A DNA stretch of 46,027 nucleotides from a virus, in the IMG/VR virus record IMGVR_UViG_3300042541_000829, positions 1-46,027 of that record. One strand, written 5' to 3'. A program made the translations under genes and the position numbers. How positions within the stretch are numbered: position 1 is the first letter of the stretch; each line of letters opens with the position of its first letter. Below the pieces are notes generated by a model. The model ran no database searches, had not been told where the DNA came from, and saw only the letters and a program-made list of their open reading frames with translations. Shown piece by piece: positions 24,559 through 31,792 of this stretch.

Positions 24559-25701
24559 ATGGAATGTAAATTTTTATCTAACGGCATAGCCCTACAATAT
24601 CATGACTTTTTAAAGCCCTGCTGTACGTGGCGTAGCGACGATCAATGGCGTAGCAATCATACCGTACAAAAGGTCAGCATAGTTAACTGGCATCAACACC
24701 CAGATCTAGTACAGGCACGCCAGCAATTAGCTGATAATGTGTGGCCTAAGGGCTGTGAAGATTGCCGTGTAGTGGAAGAACAAGGGCGAGCAGACAGCAT
24801 ACGTTTAGGGGGTGCTAGCGCCTATGCTAATTACTCGCTAGATGATATAACCTTAGAAATCCGCCCGGGTAATGTATGTAATTTTGCCTGCCAAACCTGT
24901 TGGACACCTGCTAGTACTAGAGTAGCGGACTTTTACAAACGAGCAGGTCTAGCTGACCCATTTAAAGACTACGTTAAGAATACATCATCACCGTATGATT
25001 CACTACTAGCAGTTAAAGATAGACTGAAGAATATTATTGTACTTGGTGGTGAACCATTCTATGATCCAAGTTGCTTGGAGTTTTGGCAGTGGAGTTTAGC
25101 CAACACTCGAGCAGACCTGTCTGCGTTTACTAATGGGTCAGTCCTACGAACAGATCTACTAGCTAATACTGATCGTAAGTTTACCTTGATCTACAGTTTA
25201 GATGCTGTGGGCCATGCCGCCGAGTATATTAGATTTGGTACAATTTGGTCCGATGTCCAAAGTAACTTTGATCATGTGCGCAAAGAACTACCGCACGTTG
25301 AAGTTAGAGTAAACATAACTACATCAGTTTACAATTACTACTATCTATTAGATGTTGTTAGTCTATTGGCTCAAGATTGGCCTAAGGTTGTTTCGTTTGG
25401 TATTGCTGCCGAAGATATCTTTACAGAAGCTGTGATTCCCACAAGTCTACGACCCAAGCTAACTGCTAGACTAGCGGAATGTTTAACTGTGCTTGATTCG
25501 GCTAATATAGAATCAGATCAAAAATCCAATGCTGTTAATGCTGTTACAGCTATCATTAATAATCTTAATACTGTTAAATATAACAGAGAACTACACGAAA
25601 AATTTGTGGATTATGTTACAAAAATAGATCGCGCCAAGAACGCATATCTAGTTGACTATTGTCCAGAGGTGTCAGAGCTGTTAGATTTTCCAAGTAAGTA
25701 G
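24559..25701 (+). CDS. radical SAM protein (phage twitch-type)
   Basis: This 380-residue protein has the radical SAM cluster motif CNFACQTCW (Cys107, Cys111, Cys114) preceded by LEIRPGNV, and the GGEPF motif that contacts SAM near residue 155. The N-terminal 100 residues carry CCTW (Cys21-22) and CEDC (Cys66, Cys69), an auxiliary-cluster-like set seen in twitch/SPASM-type phage proteins. It generates a 5'-deoxyadenosyl radical, substrate unknown. No ribosome site is visible; CATAAGTATT before ATG may be a late-type variant. Its 3' end overlaps the convergent AsnS-like gene by 86 bases. It is not PqqE: the cluster order differs. An Fe-S supply from the ErpA-like carrier would suit it. Confidence 0.88.
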   Translation: MECKFLSNGIALQYHDFLKPCCTWRSDDQWRSNHTVQKVSIVNWHQHPDLVQARQQLADNVWPKGCEDCRVVEEQGRADSIRLGGASAYANYSLDDITLEIRPGNVCNFACQTCWTPASTRVADFYKRAGLADPFKDYVKNTSSPYDSLLAVKDRLKNIIVLGGEPFYDPSCLEFWQWSLANTRADLSAFTNGSVLRTDLLANTDRKFTLIYSLDAVGHAAEYIRFGTIWSDVQSNFDHVRKELPHVEVRVNITTSVYNYYYLLDVVSLLAQDWPKVVSFGIAAEDIFTEAVIPTSLRPKLTARLAECLTVLDSANIESDQKSNAVNAVTAIINNLNTVKYNRELHEKFVDYVTKIDRAKNAYLVDYCPEVSELLDFPSK

Positions 25702-26809
25702 TTGAATTCTTTTGCTCGGACAAATAACCCAATATATCTGGATTATTTTTAGCTATCAATTGTTTATGTAGTGCGCTGTCCATAATCTGTTTAATTAAAT
25801 CATTGGGCTGTAGTCTAGCTACTAATTTAAATATCTCGATATCTCGCAAAGGTGTCCAAGTAATAGTATTACCAAAATGCCAATGTTGCCAATCGTTAAC
25901 ATTATAATTAGCGCAGACTTTGATTGTATCTGCTAGTCCTACGTGAGTATATTCATCTTGCTGTTTATGCCAAGCATCTAGATACTTCTGTTGGTTGAAA
26001 TAGGTATAGTGTAGACAGTTGGTATTCTCTTCCAACAGTTTAGGAATACTAGTACCATAGTGTAATAACAGCATATTACTAGTAACGGGACTGCGTAGAG
26101 TAAATTCATCACCCGGCGCACCACTGGCCAGCACACATGGTTCATTCCAATGATGTATCTGATGATATCCCCAAAACTGTCCTATCTTTCCGTGATTCTT
26201 TAGATAGAAGTAATCATAGTCTACATGATTGTTTAGCACTAGTTTGTATTCTGCGTGTTTTTGGATATAGGAAAACAGCAGGGCAGTGTCCATGCCGCCA
26301 CTTAGATATACTCGTATAGGGTCTGACAACTGCGACAAGAATGTCTGTGCTTTGCGATCTAATATAAGATCAACTTGCTCTACTACTTGTTCTAAGGTCA
26401 ACGGACTAGTGTCGATTGAACCAATTGGATCAAAGTATTCACGGCTCAAAGACAGGTCCGGATTTAATCTAACTAGGCAATCAGTCCAAATTGTTTCGTC
26501 AAACTTGTGTAAATTCGAAAGCCCTAGTGTAGGACTATAAAACAAAGGAAAACTGCGTAAACGGTCACTGTGTATGCGTACACCGTCTTCTGTACAGTTG
26601 ATTACACAGAAGTTACCTGTGCGACTAGGTTCAAGTTCCTGGCATATATCGTCTATATGATCTAATAGTAGCCCGCTATCGAGATAACCTTTAAACCAAA
26701 CTCCATCAGCGTAACGAGTCCATCCGTTGTCCATACTAACAACAAAGTTGTCAACTTGAAAGTTGTGCGGAAAGTTATCCTGATGTGAGTGACTGACGTG
26801 AAAGAACAT
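25616..26809 (-). CDS. asparagine-synthetase-like ATP pyrophosphatase with degenerate amidotransferase domain
   Basis: A 397-residue protein resembling AsnB. The N-terminal 120 residues look like the Gln-amidotransferase fold (TEDGVRIHSDRLRSFPLFYS) but start MFFHV, without the catalytic Cys2, so glutamine hydrolysis is not expected. The second domain has the PP-loop YLSGGMDTALLF (residues 168-179) and SGAPGDEFTL, as in AMP-forming amide synthetases. Ammonia or another amine would have to be supplied. The gene ends inside the convergent radical SAM gene and begins one base into the clpP gene. Family members make Asn, beta-lactams, lasso peptides or tRNA modifications; the product here is unknown. 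Confidence 0.82.
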   Translation of the reverse strand: MFFHVSHSHQDNFPHNFQVDNFVVSMDNGWTRYADGVWFKGYLDSGLLLDHIDDICQELEPSRTGNFCVINCTEDGVRIHSDRLRSFPLFYSPTLGLSNLHKFDETIWTDCLVRLNPDLSLSREYFDPIGSIDTSPLTLEQVVEQVDLILDRKAQTFLSQLSDPIRVYLSGGMDTALLFSYIQKHAEYKLVLNNHVDYDYFYLKNHGKIGQFWGYHQIHHWNEPCVLASGAPGDEFTLRSPVTSNMLLLHYGTSIPKLLEENTNCLHYTYFNQQKYLDAWHKQQDEYTHVGLADTIKVCANYNVNDWQHWHFGNTITWTPLRDIEIFKLVARLQPNDLIKQIMDSALHKQLIAKNNPDILGYLSEQKNSTTYLENLTALTPLDNSQLDMRSWRDLFL

Positions 26810-27429
26810 TATCGTTTAGTAATCACTTCGTCTGCTAGACCGTAGGCCACTGCTTCTTCTGCTGATAAGAACGTGTCAAACTTCATAGTTTCGTATAGTT
26901 CTTCATAGGTTTTACCAGCAGTGTTGTGCTTGACATACAACTGTGTTAGGCGTTCATTTAAGCGTTTACTTTCTCCCATGCTACGTATAGCATCTTCGAA
27001 CTGTAGTTCCTGTACGTGTACGCTACCACGTGTACCCGGAGTACCTGAGCTAACACGGTGAATCATTGTGCGGCTTTCTGGCAGAACAAAACGCTTACCT
27101 GCTGTACCTGCTTGTGCTAAGAAACTGCCCATTGAACAGGCCTGTCCAATAACAATAGTACGAATATCAGGACGAATAAACTGCATGGTATCATAAATTG
27201 CTAGGCCAGCAGTAACACTACCACCCGGACTATTAATATAGAACATGATATCCTGCTCTGAATTTTCTGCTTCTAAGAACAGCATCTGTGCTACAACCAA
27301 ACTGGCTGTATGCTCGTTGACATCAGTATCTAACATAACAATACGATCTTTAAGTAAACGCGAATAAATGTCATAACTACGTTCACCTTGTGCGGTGCGT
27401 TCTACTACTATTGGTACTAAGGTTGACAT
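26809..27429 (-). CDS. clpP: ClpP protease subunit
   Basis: This 206-residue protein has the full ClpP order: N-terminal loop ([18 protein letters not shown]), [14 protein letters not shown] with Ser99, TMIHRVSSG with His124, and [19 protein letters not shown] with Asp185, so the catalytic triad is intact. It forms a barrel that degrades proteins fed by ClpX or ClpA. The start overlaps the next gene by one base. In this phage it is notable because a tmRNA with a ClpXP-type tag is also encoded (23186-23520). No ClpX appears in the window, so host ATPases are presumably used. Confidence 0.96.
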   Translation of the reverse strand: MSTLVPIVVERTAQGERSYDIYSRLLKDRIVMLDTDVNEHTASLVVAQMLFLEAENSEQDIMFYINSPGGSVTAGLAIYDTMQFIRPDIRTIVIGQACSMGSFLAQAGTAGKRFVLPESRTMIHRVSSGTPGTRGSVHVQELQFEDAIRSMGESKRLNERLTQLYVKHNTAGKTYEELYETMKFDTFLSAEEAVAYGLADEVITKR

Positions 27430-27439
27430 TATATTTCCT

Positions 27440-28333
27440 TTATATAAATTTAATTGATTTTATCTGCTGTCTTGTTGCTAACTCTGCTACTACATCTGTA
27501 GAAAAATTATCAATATCTGCCAAGGGCAATCTACCTGAGGTTAGATACGGGTGATTCCATTCTAACCCTCGAGCAACAAAAAACTCTTGGTTTCTATCAT
27601 AGTATTGTTTTAGTTTAACACGTTTCTCTTCTATTAGTCTAGTGTCTTCGGTATAATAGTTGACAAAAAAATCAGCACTACAATGCCTAAACGGGCGAAA
27701 TGCTTCGTCATGTATATATTGATCGGCATCGATGGCAAGGTCTTCAAACGTTTTGCCAATTTCTGTATAGAGTAGATAGATAGTACCTGCTTGACTGCGA
27801 TCTTCGAATAGTGAATAATCGCTGTCAGCCAACACATCAAACTTGGGCATTTTATACCAAGTTACAATATGGAATGGTTTGCTGACATCAACATTATATC
27901 GCCCAACAACTTCACACTCGTGTACTTGAATGTTTAGATCAGCCAGGGCACGATGTACCTCGGGTGTGCTACGTTGCCAAAACTCGGATGTCTGCTGGTC
28001 TAACAGTCCGTGATAGACTTCAAATATATGATGTAGATAATTTAATGTATCTTGATCGTGTATATCTGACAGGCGTCGATCTATGATTGGCTCAAATTCA
28101 TTAATAACATCTATAGTGCTATTAATCTTTGATAGGGCTGTTGTGACCTGCTGACTAAATGGACTAAAACTATAAAATCTATTAGGATCATCAATTGTCC
28201 ATTTAGTCTGTGCTATCTGTACCTGTTTGACCCAACGGCCAACAACCGAGTTTGATCTTAAATTGAATGAGACTGTATAGGTATCATCTAATTGTTGAGG
28301 GTTAGCATATTCAATTTGAACTTGTGTGAGCAT
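27440..28333 (-). CDS. unknown protein between clpP and TraR-like gene
   Basis: A 297-residue protein with no recognised domain. It contains helical stretches ([15 protein letters not shown] at the start, [34 protein letters not shown]) and His/Trp/Tyr-rich segments such as [11 protein letters not shown]. No signal or membrane helix. A GTG at 28336 precedes the chosen ATG; neither has a good ribosome site. It is transcribed between traR-like and clpP genes and near the radical SAM and AsnS-like genes, so a shared pathway is possible but not shown. Confidence 0.68.
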   Translation of the reverse strand: MLTQVQIEYANPQQLDDTYTVSFNLRSNSVVGRWVKQVQIAQTKWTIDDPNRFYSFSPFSQQVTTALSKINSTIDVINEFEPIIDRRLSDIHDQDTLNYLHHIFEVYHGLLDQQTSEFWQRSTPEVHRALADLNIQVHECEVVGRYNVDVSKPFHIVTWYKMPKFDVLADSDYSLFEDRSQAGTIYLLYTEIGKTFEDLAIDADQYIHDEAFRPFRHCSADFFVNYYTEDTRLIEEKRVKLKQYYDRNQEFFVARGLEWNHPYLTSGRLPLADIDNFSTDVVAELATRQQIKSIKFI

Positions 28334-28341
28334 CACTATAT

Positions 28342-28593
28342 TTAATGACGTTCTTGTTTCTCTTTACAAAAAATACAAAGTTTACAACCTGGCATAGCTA
28401 ACCTACGTGCTTCCGGAATCTCGTCACCACACTCCTCGCACTCTTCTAGACTCGGCTGTGCGGCTTGTTGTTCAAGTTGACGACGGACATTAGCAATGGC
28501 ATTCATGTTATTATGAATAGCATGTAGCTGTCCCATTTCGGCTTCTTCTTCGTTGTTATATGCGAAGTCGTCGTTTAACTGTAGTTCTTTCAT
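28342..28593 (-). CDS. TraR/DksA-type zinc-finger protein
   Basis: An 83-residue protein. A helical acidic N-terminus (EEEAEMGQLHAIHNNM) precedes the TraR/DksA zinc knuckle: ECEECGDEIPEARRLAMPGC, then CIFC. The spacing, with EIPEARRLAMPG between the Cys pairs, is diagnostic. Such proteins enter the RNA polymerase secondary channel and alter promoter use without ppGpp. It is the first gene after an early promoter (28624-28652) with AAGGAA as ribosome site, and clpP lies two genes downstream. Confidence 0.9.
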   Translation of the reverse strand: MKELQLNDDFAYNNEEEAEMGQLHAIHNNMNAIANVRRQLEQQAAQPSLEECEECGDEIPEARRLAMPGCKLCIFCKEKQERH

Positions 28594-28623
28594 GGTGTTC
28601 CTTGTTAATTAATTTCAAATACT

Positions 28624-28652
28624 ATTATAGACTCATTTAATCAAAAAGTCAA
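28624..28652 (-). promoter_or_regulatory. sigma-70 early promoter
   Basis: TTGACT at 28652-28647, 17-base spacer, TATAAT at 28629-28624; it precedes the TraR-like gene and, by co-direction, 27440, clpP and the AsnS-like gene. Confidence 0.82.
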
Positions 28653-28882
28653 CCAAAATATTTCCAAAGCATGCCACCAATTGATGTCATCATCATAACA
28701 ATGTTAACCACAACTAGACTAGGTTTATTCCAGCGTATACTAACCGCTAGCCAGAACGCACCGCCCACACATAATATTATCGGACCAACGGGATAGTACC
28801 CCATACTGTTGACTGCGGTACCTAAGATTAGAATAACAGTACCAACCCATTCTAACCAAATGGTTATTTGGTCTTTGGTCAC
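28649..28882 (-). CDS. small integral membrane protein
   Basis: A 77-residue protein with three predicted membrane helices: WLEWVGTVILILGTAV, PVGPIILCVGGAFWLAV and LVVVNIVMMMTSIGGML. Short loops and a Lys-Tyr end suit a bundled membrane protein. No family recognised; it could be holin-like or part of a superinfection system. It overlaps the preceding stop by one base. Confidence 0.72.
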   Translation of the reverse strand: MTKDQITIWLEWVGTVILILGTAVNSMGYYPVGPIILCVGGAFWLAVSIRWNKPSLVVVNIVMMMTSIGGMLWKYFG

Positions 28883-29064
28883 TAGGCTAGTGCTCCGTCT
28901 TCAACAAATTCTAACTCCATTAGTGCTTCTTCTACTGAGTCAAAGCCACACACGTCATAGCCTGTGCGATAGTGCTTAACATAGTAAGGACCTGCGCCCG
29001 GGCTAGCATTTGTGTCAATACCAACTTCGCCAATACCTTTAATTACTTTAATTGCCTTATCCAT
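28882..29064 (-). CDS. small phage protein of unknown function
   Basis: A 60-residue soluble protein with DKAIKVIKGIGEVGIDTNAS, PYYVKHYRTGYDV and an acidic end (EEALMELEFVEDGALA). The alternating pattern of short strands and an amphipathic helix looks like a compact single fold. No match recognised. It lies one base after the gene at 29066 and one before the membrane protein, all in one string. Confidence 0.68.
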   Translation of the reverse strand: MDKAIKVIKGIGEVGIDTNASPGAGPYYVKHYRTGYDVCGFDSVEEALMELEFVEDGALA

Positions 29065-29065
29065 A

Positions 29066-29302
29066 CTATTCTCCGATTAATTCCAATGCTTGTTCAATAA
29101 TTTCGTGCGCATCACCCTCGGACTCAAATCCGTATTCATCAGCAAAATCAATACTACTACTATTGTAAATTTCTGACTCTAGAGTAACACCGTGGGTTCT
29201 AAATAGCTCTGCAAGTTCTTGGGCTGAGTTAACAGAACCTACTACAGAATCGTCTATACTAACTACAATTTTGCCTTCATCTGCTTTTAGGTATACAAAC
29301 AT
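29066..29302 (-). CDS. small acidic phage protein
   Basis: A 78-residue acidic protein (FVYLKADEGKIVVSIDDSVV start; C-terminal EGDAHEIIEQALELIGE helix). No known domain. ATG follows AAGGAG. The promoter at 29332-29337 has a good -10 but a degraded -35 because that position lies within the preceding gene. Early expression is likely. Confidence 0.7.
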   Translation of the reverse strand: MFVYLKADEGKIVVSIDDSVVGSVNSAQELAELFRTHGVTLESEIYNSSSIDFADEYGFESEGDAHEIIEQALELIGE

Positions 29303-29331
29303 ATTGGCTCCTTATCTAACTGTTAAATGCT

Positions 29332-29354
29332 ATTATAGACTCATTTAACCAAAA
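29332..29354 (-). promoter_or_regulatory. partial sigma-70 promoter
   Basis: TATAAT at 29337-29332 is perfect and the neighbouring bases match the other early promoters, but the -35 (GGTAGA at 17 bases, or TTGGTA at 19) is weak because it overlaps the end of the gene at 29356. Confidence 0.5.
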
Positions 29355-29355
29355 T

Positions 29356-29784
29356 CTACCAACTTGAATTATAAAAAACACGTAAACCTAAGAACAACTG
29401 ACTACGTGCTTCTCGAATAAACTTTAAGTCATCTTCACGGTAGTAGTCATCTGCTGGATCACCAAAGAAGAAACCACTGGTACCGGGTAGTGCGCCTTGA
29501 TTGATGTCTTCCTCTAACATGTCTATATCTTCCCATGTTAGTTCAAGTTCAATACCGTTGAACATTGTGTCATCGTCGACATCTGCAGGTGAACCTTTAC
29601 TGCGCCAAAGTTCTTCCATCCAACCATGTAGGTTTGGGTGTTTGCGCCAATAGGCAATTTCAATAGGTTTGGTTACTTTATCGTTAACGTAGTCACCAGT
29701 TTCTGGATCAAATTCACCATCGGCCCAAAATTCTTTTTGTTGTCCGTCTCTAGCGGCGGCATACGCATACATGTCTAAGCCCAT
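29356..29784 (-). CDS. conserved phage protein with MGLDMYAY start
   Basis: A 142-residue acidic protein starting MGLDMYAYAAARDGQQ. It has EIAYWRKHPNLHGWMEELWR, then an acidic middle (WEDIDMLEEDINQGAL), and DPADDYYREDDLKFI. The MGLDMY...YWRK.NxxHGW order defines an uncharacterised phage and bacterial family. No catalytic residue can be named. It is encoded one base before the zinc-binding protein at 29784 and is a likely early, host-directed protein. Confidence 0.78.
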   Translation of the reverse strand: MGLDMYAYAAARDGQQKEFWADGEFDPETGDYVNDKVTKPIEIAYWRKHPNLHGWMEELWRSKGSPADVDDDTMFNGIELELTWEDIDMLEEDINQGALPGTSGFFFGDPADDYYREDDLKFIREARSQLFLGLRVFYNSSW

Positions 29785-29981
29785 TAATCACTCTCCTCTT
29801 CAAGATCTTCATCCGTTGATAATTGACTAACCATGTCACACATCGAACTAAAACAAAACGGACAAAACGCCACTGGCAACATACCAAAGTATCCTAGTAG
29901 GCCGCCCTCGTCTTCAGTGAATTCGCAAGAGCAAACACTACACTTATGATCGTCACCTACATGATCAAATCCATCTATCAT
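29784..29981 (-). CDS. small zinc-ribbon-like protein
   Basis: A 65-residue acidic protein with two Cys pairs, CSVC (residues 14-17) and CPFC (40-43), which would hold one zinc in a ribbon. The acidic tail (STDEDLEEESD) and a hydrophobic loop (GGLLGYFGMLPVAF) surround it. Such mini zinc ribbons often bind RNA polymerase or nucleic acid. Start and stop overlap neighbours by one base. Function unknown. Confidence 0.7.
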   Translation of the reverse strand: MIDGFDHVGDDHKCSVCSCEFTEDEGGLLGYFGMLPVAFCPFCFSSMCDMVSQLSTDEDLEEESD

Positions 29982-30259
29982 TAAGCTGCTGCTCTTTCTT
30001 CACGCATTTGATTGAACATGATGTATTTGGCGCAGTTAATCATCTGGCGAGCGCGGTTAGCATGATGAGCATCTACGCCGTTTGGGTTCCATTCTGCTGA
30101 AAGTATTTCTTGAGCATCACTTAATATACCAGCGGCAAACATTAACTCTGTACCTGGAAAAGCCTGTGATTCTACAAGGTGTTTAACAGAACCTTCTGTC
30201 ATACCGTAGCATTGAATTTCCCAATCTAAATCAGCTTGTGTTTTAATTGAAGTTGTCAT
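29981..30259 (-). CDS. small helical phage protein
   Basis: A 92-residue protein of helical composition. It has DLDWEIQCYGMTEGSVKHLV, FPGTELMFAAGILSDAQEIL and NRARQMINCAKYIMF, a pattern I recall from T4-like phage accessory proteins. The C-terminus is Arg/Ala-rich (MREERAAA). The first gene after the promoter at 30292-30320, with CGGAGC as ribosome site. Unknown role. Confidence 0.72.
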   Translation of the reverse strand: MTTSIKTQADLDWEIQCYGMTEGSVKHLVESQAFPGTELMFAAGILSDAQEILSAEWNPNGVDAHHANRARQMINCAKYIMFNQMREERAAA

Positions 30260-30291
30260 ATTTTGCTCCGTGTTGTTAGTTTATGTGTTGC

Positions 30292-30320
30292 ATTATACAG
30301 CCAAAAAACCAAAATGTCAA
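30292..30320 (-). promoter_or_regulatory. sigma-70 early promoter (perfect consensus)
   Basis: TTGACA at 30320-30315, 17-base spacer, TATAAT at 30297-30292; upstream of the gene at 30259. Confidence 0.85.
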
Positions 30321-30336
30321 CCAAAATCTTCCAAAA

Positions 30337-30361
30337 AAATAACACCTTGCGGTGTTATTTT
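30337..30361 (-). terminator. rho-independent terminator
   Basis: AAATAACACC-GCAA-GGTGTTATTT with a T run on the minus strand; the stop codon of the gene at 30360 lies at the stem base. It closes the uvdE operon. Confidence 0.85.
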
Positions 30362-30584
30362 ACGACTCTTGTAACGCCTTCCAGGTATATTCTTCAGCGG
30401 TCATATACTGGTATAGTACAACCGGAGTGCCGGGTCCATGAATAATCCTGACACCGTGATAGTATTCACGCCACCAAACAAAATCACCGTTATCTAGTTT
30501 AGCAGGCAACCAAGCAAACTTTAGAGTCCATTGCCAATTACTGTCCCACATACTTCCCCAATAATTTGTGTAACCGGTTCCCAT
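30360..30584 (-). CDS. aromatic-rich small phage protein
   Basis: A 74-residue protein from ATG at 30584, rich in Trp and Tyr (MGTGYTNYWGSMWDSNWQW, then FAWLPAKLDNGDFVWWREYY). It looks like a short beta-structured protein (strand-turn-strand with paired aromatics). It is coupled to the upstream 15-codon remnant through TGATG. No family recognised. A GTG at 30587 is an alternative start. Confidence 0.65.
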   Translation of the reverse strand: MGTGYTNYWGSMWDSNWQWTLKFAWLPAKLDNGDFVWWREYYHGVRIIHGPGTPVVLYQYMTAEEYTWKALQES

Positions 30585-30631
30585 CACTTAGTGGCGTGAA
30601 TACTATCACCAATAATCATACAATCAATCAT
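30584..30631 (-). pseudogene. 15-codon stump resembling an SGNH hydrolase start
   Basis: Frame MIDCMIIGDSIHATK from 30631. The IIGDSI block resembles block I (GDS) of SGNH/GDSL esterases, which would continue for over 100 residues. Here a TGA follows at once. Start and stop overlap both neighbours (ATGA, TGATG), so it may be an eroded gene kept as a translation-coupling leader, or chance. Confidence 0.3.
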
Positions 30632-30726
30632 TTGGCCGCCGTTTTTAAGTTGTGGTTATTAAACGTGTAGTCATAGTGTGCGCATCCAGATACTAATAAT
30701 GTCACAGTTAAGATTATTACTTTCAT
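30628..30726 (-). CDS. 32-residue lipoprotein
   Basis: ATG at 30726 overlaps the uvdE stop as ATGA and is preceded by AGAGAGGA. The product has a lipoprotein signal, MKVIILTVTLLVSGC, with the lipobox Cys at residue 15 followed by a 17-residue tail (AHYDYTFNNHNLKTAAK). A lipoprotein this short recalls outer-membrane spanin subunits or entry-exclusion peptides, though no partner is adjacent. Lipobox evidence is good, function unknown. Confidence 0.65.
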   Translation of the reverse strand: MKVIILTVTLLVSGCAHYDYTFNNHNLKTAAK

Positions 30727-31754
30727 ACTAATCCTCTCTCTACTGCTCGTTGATGTAAACTAAAACTTGCTAGATTCTTACCCTTAGCCTCGCACATAAT
30801 ATCAGCCCATGCTAAGTGTTCTAATGCCCAATCGTTAACCACAGTGTTCCAATAGAAGTCACTGTGTGCTCGCATTTTACTTTTCTTGTAGCCAGTCTCT
30901 AATAGCTGTTGGTAGTTAGGGGCAACGTCAGTAGCATGCCCAACCAATACGTCCTCACGAGATACGCTGTAATGACAAGCAGGACGCACGCCACGCCAAC
31001 TTTCAATAACCTTCGCAACTCTTGGGTCATTACTTGAGATATATTCTCCCTCTCGGACCCAATGATGATGTATATCAAGCACAATTGGCACAAGATCATA
31101 AAGCTCAAGGCAATCCACAAGTCCATGTTTCATCTCCTCATTTTCGATAGTAATAGTATTACGTGCTTCGACTGAAAGTTTAGGATATACATCGCGTATA
31201 CCCTGTGCGCCACGTCGACCTGCGATGTGTACGTTACATTTAAAGTCTTGGAATCGTTGTCCGTAGCCCATCCAACGGATCATGTCCGCATGGTACTCGA
31301 ACTCTGCTATACTTCTGTGAACAATGTCGTCATTATCACTCGCAAGTACTGTGAATTGACCTGGATGAAAAGATAAGCGCACATCACTGTTACGAGCAAG
31401 CTCGCCCACCTTACCCAGGGCCTGCTCGCAATAACTAACGACATCAGGCTTGCGCCAAAAATAACTCCAATCAGACTGAGTGTATACTGGTAATATATCA
31501 GAGCTGATACGAACCATCCTAAGGTTGCCATCTAATGTTCCAATTCTTTCAATTAACTTACGGGTCGATTCTATGTTACCTACCATTAGGTCCCATAGTT
31601 TTTCTTCGGCAACTTCCTTAGTTTGACGGTTAAGCCATGCTACTGTTGTACTGCCAGTGTTATACTGTTTAGCATCATCAAGCGGTTTGATACCATTAAC
31701 CTGATCTGGGCTATCGATCCACTTACAGGCAAAGCCTATGCGTTTAGTATTCAT
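30723..31754 (-). CDS. uvdE: UV damage endonuclease UvdE
   Basis: A 343-residue TIM-barrel repair enzyme. Family blocks in order: N-terminal RIGFACKWID, RMVRISSDILPVYTQSDW, RLSFHPGQFTVLAS (metal-binding His), NTITIENEEM (Glu), PIVLDIHHHWV (Asp, His), and ACHYSVSRE. These are the metal-ligand motifs of UvdE/UVDE, which nicks DNA 5' to UV photoproducts. In a sunlit-water phage this would replace excision repair. ATG lies exactly seven bases after a perfect TATAAT, so the mRNA is probably leaderless. Lipoprotein and small genes follow by overlap. Confidence 0.94.
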   Translation of the reverse strand: MNTKRIGFACKWIDSPDQVNGIKPLDDAKQYNTGSTTVAWLNRQTKEVAEEKLWDLMVGNIESTRKLIERIGTLDGNLRMVRISSDILPVYTQSDWSYFWRKPDVVSYCEQALGKVGELARNSDVRLSFHPGQFTVLASDNDDIVHRSIAEFEYHADMIRWMGYGQRFQDFKCNVHIAGRRGAQGIRDVYPKLSVEARNTITIENEEMKHGLVDCLELYDLVPIVLDIHHHWVREGEYISSNDPRVAKVIESWRGVRPACHYSVSREDVLVGHATDVAPNYQQLLETGYKKSKMRAHSDFYWNTVVNDWALEHLAWADIMCEAKGKNLASFSLHQRAVERGLV

Positions 31755-31760
31755 AAAACT

Positions 31761-31789
31761 ATTATACTACCAAACGGCTAGTTTGTCAA
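31761..31789 (-). promoter_or_regulatory. sigma-70 early promoter (perfect consensus), leaderless
   Basis: TTGACA at 31789-31784, 17-base spacer, TATAAT at 31766-31761. The uvdE ATG starts at 31754, at the expected transcription start, leaving no room for a ribosome site. Confidence 0.82.
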
Positions 31790-31792
31790 CCG

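Noticed and set aside
24559-25701. radical SAM protein as PqqE for the PqqA peptide
   Set aside because: Its cluster motif is at residues 107-114 after an N-terminal Cys set, unlike PqqE; and it lies 20 kb away. Its family is a phage twitch-type.
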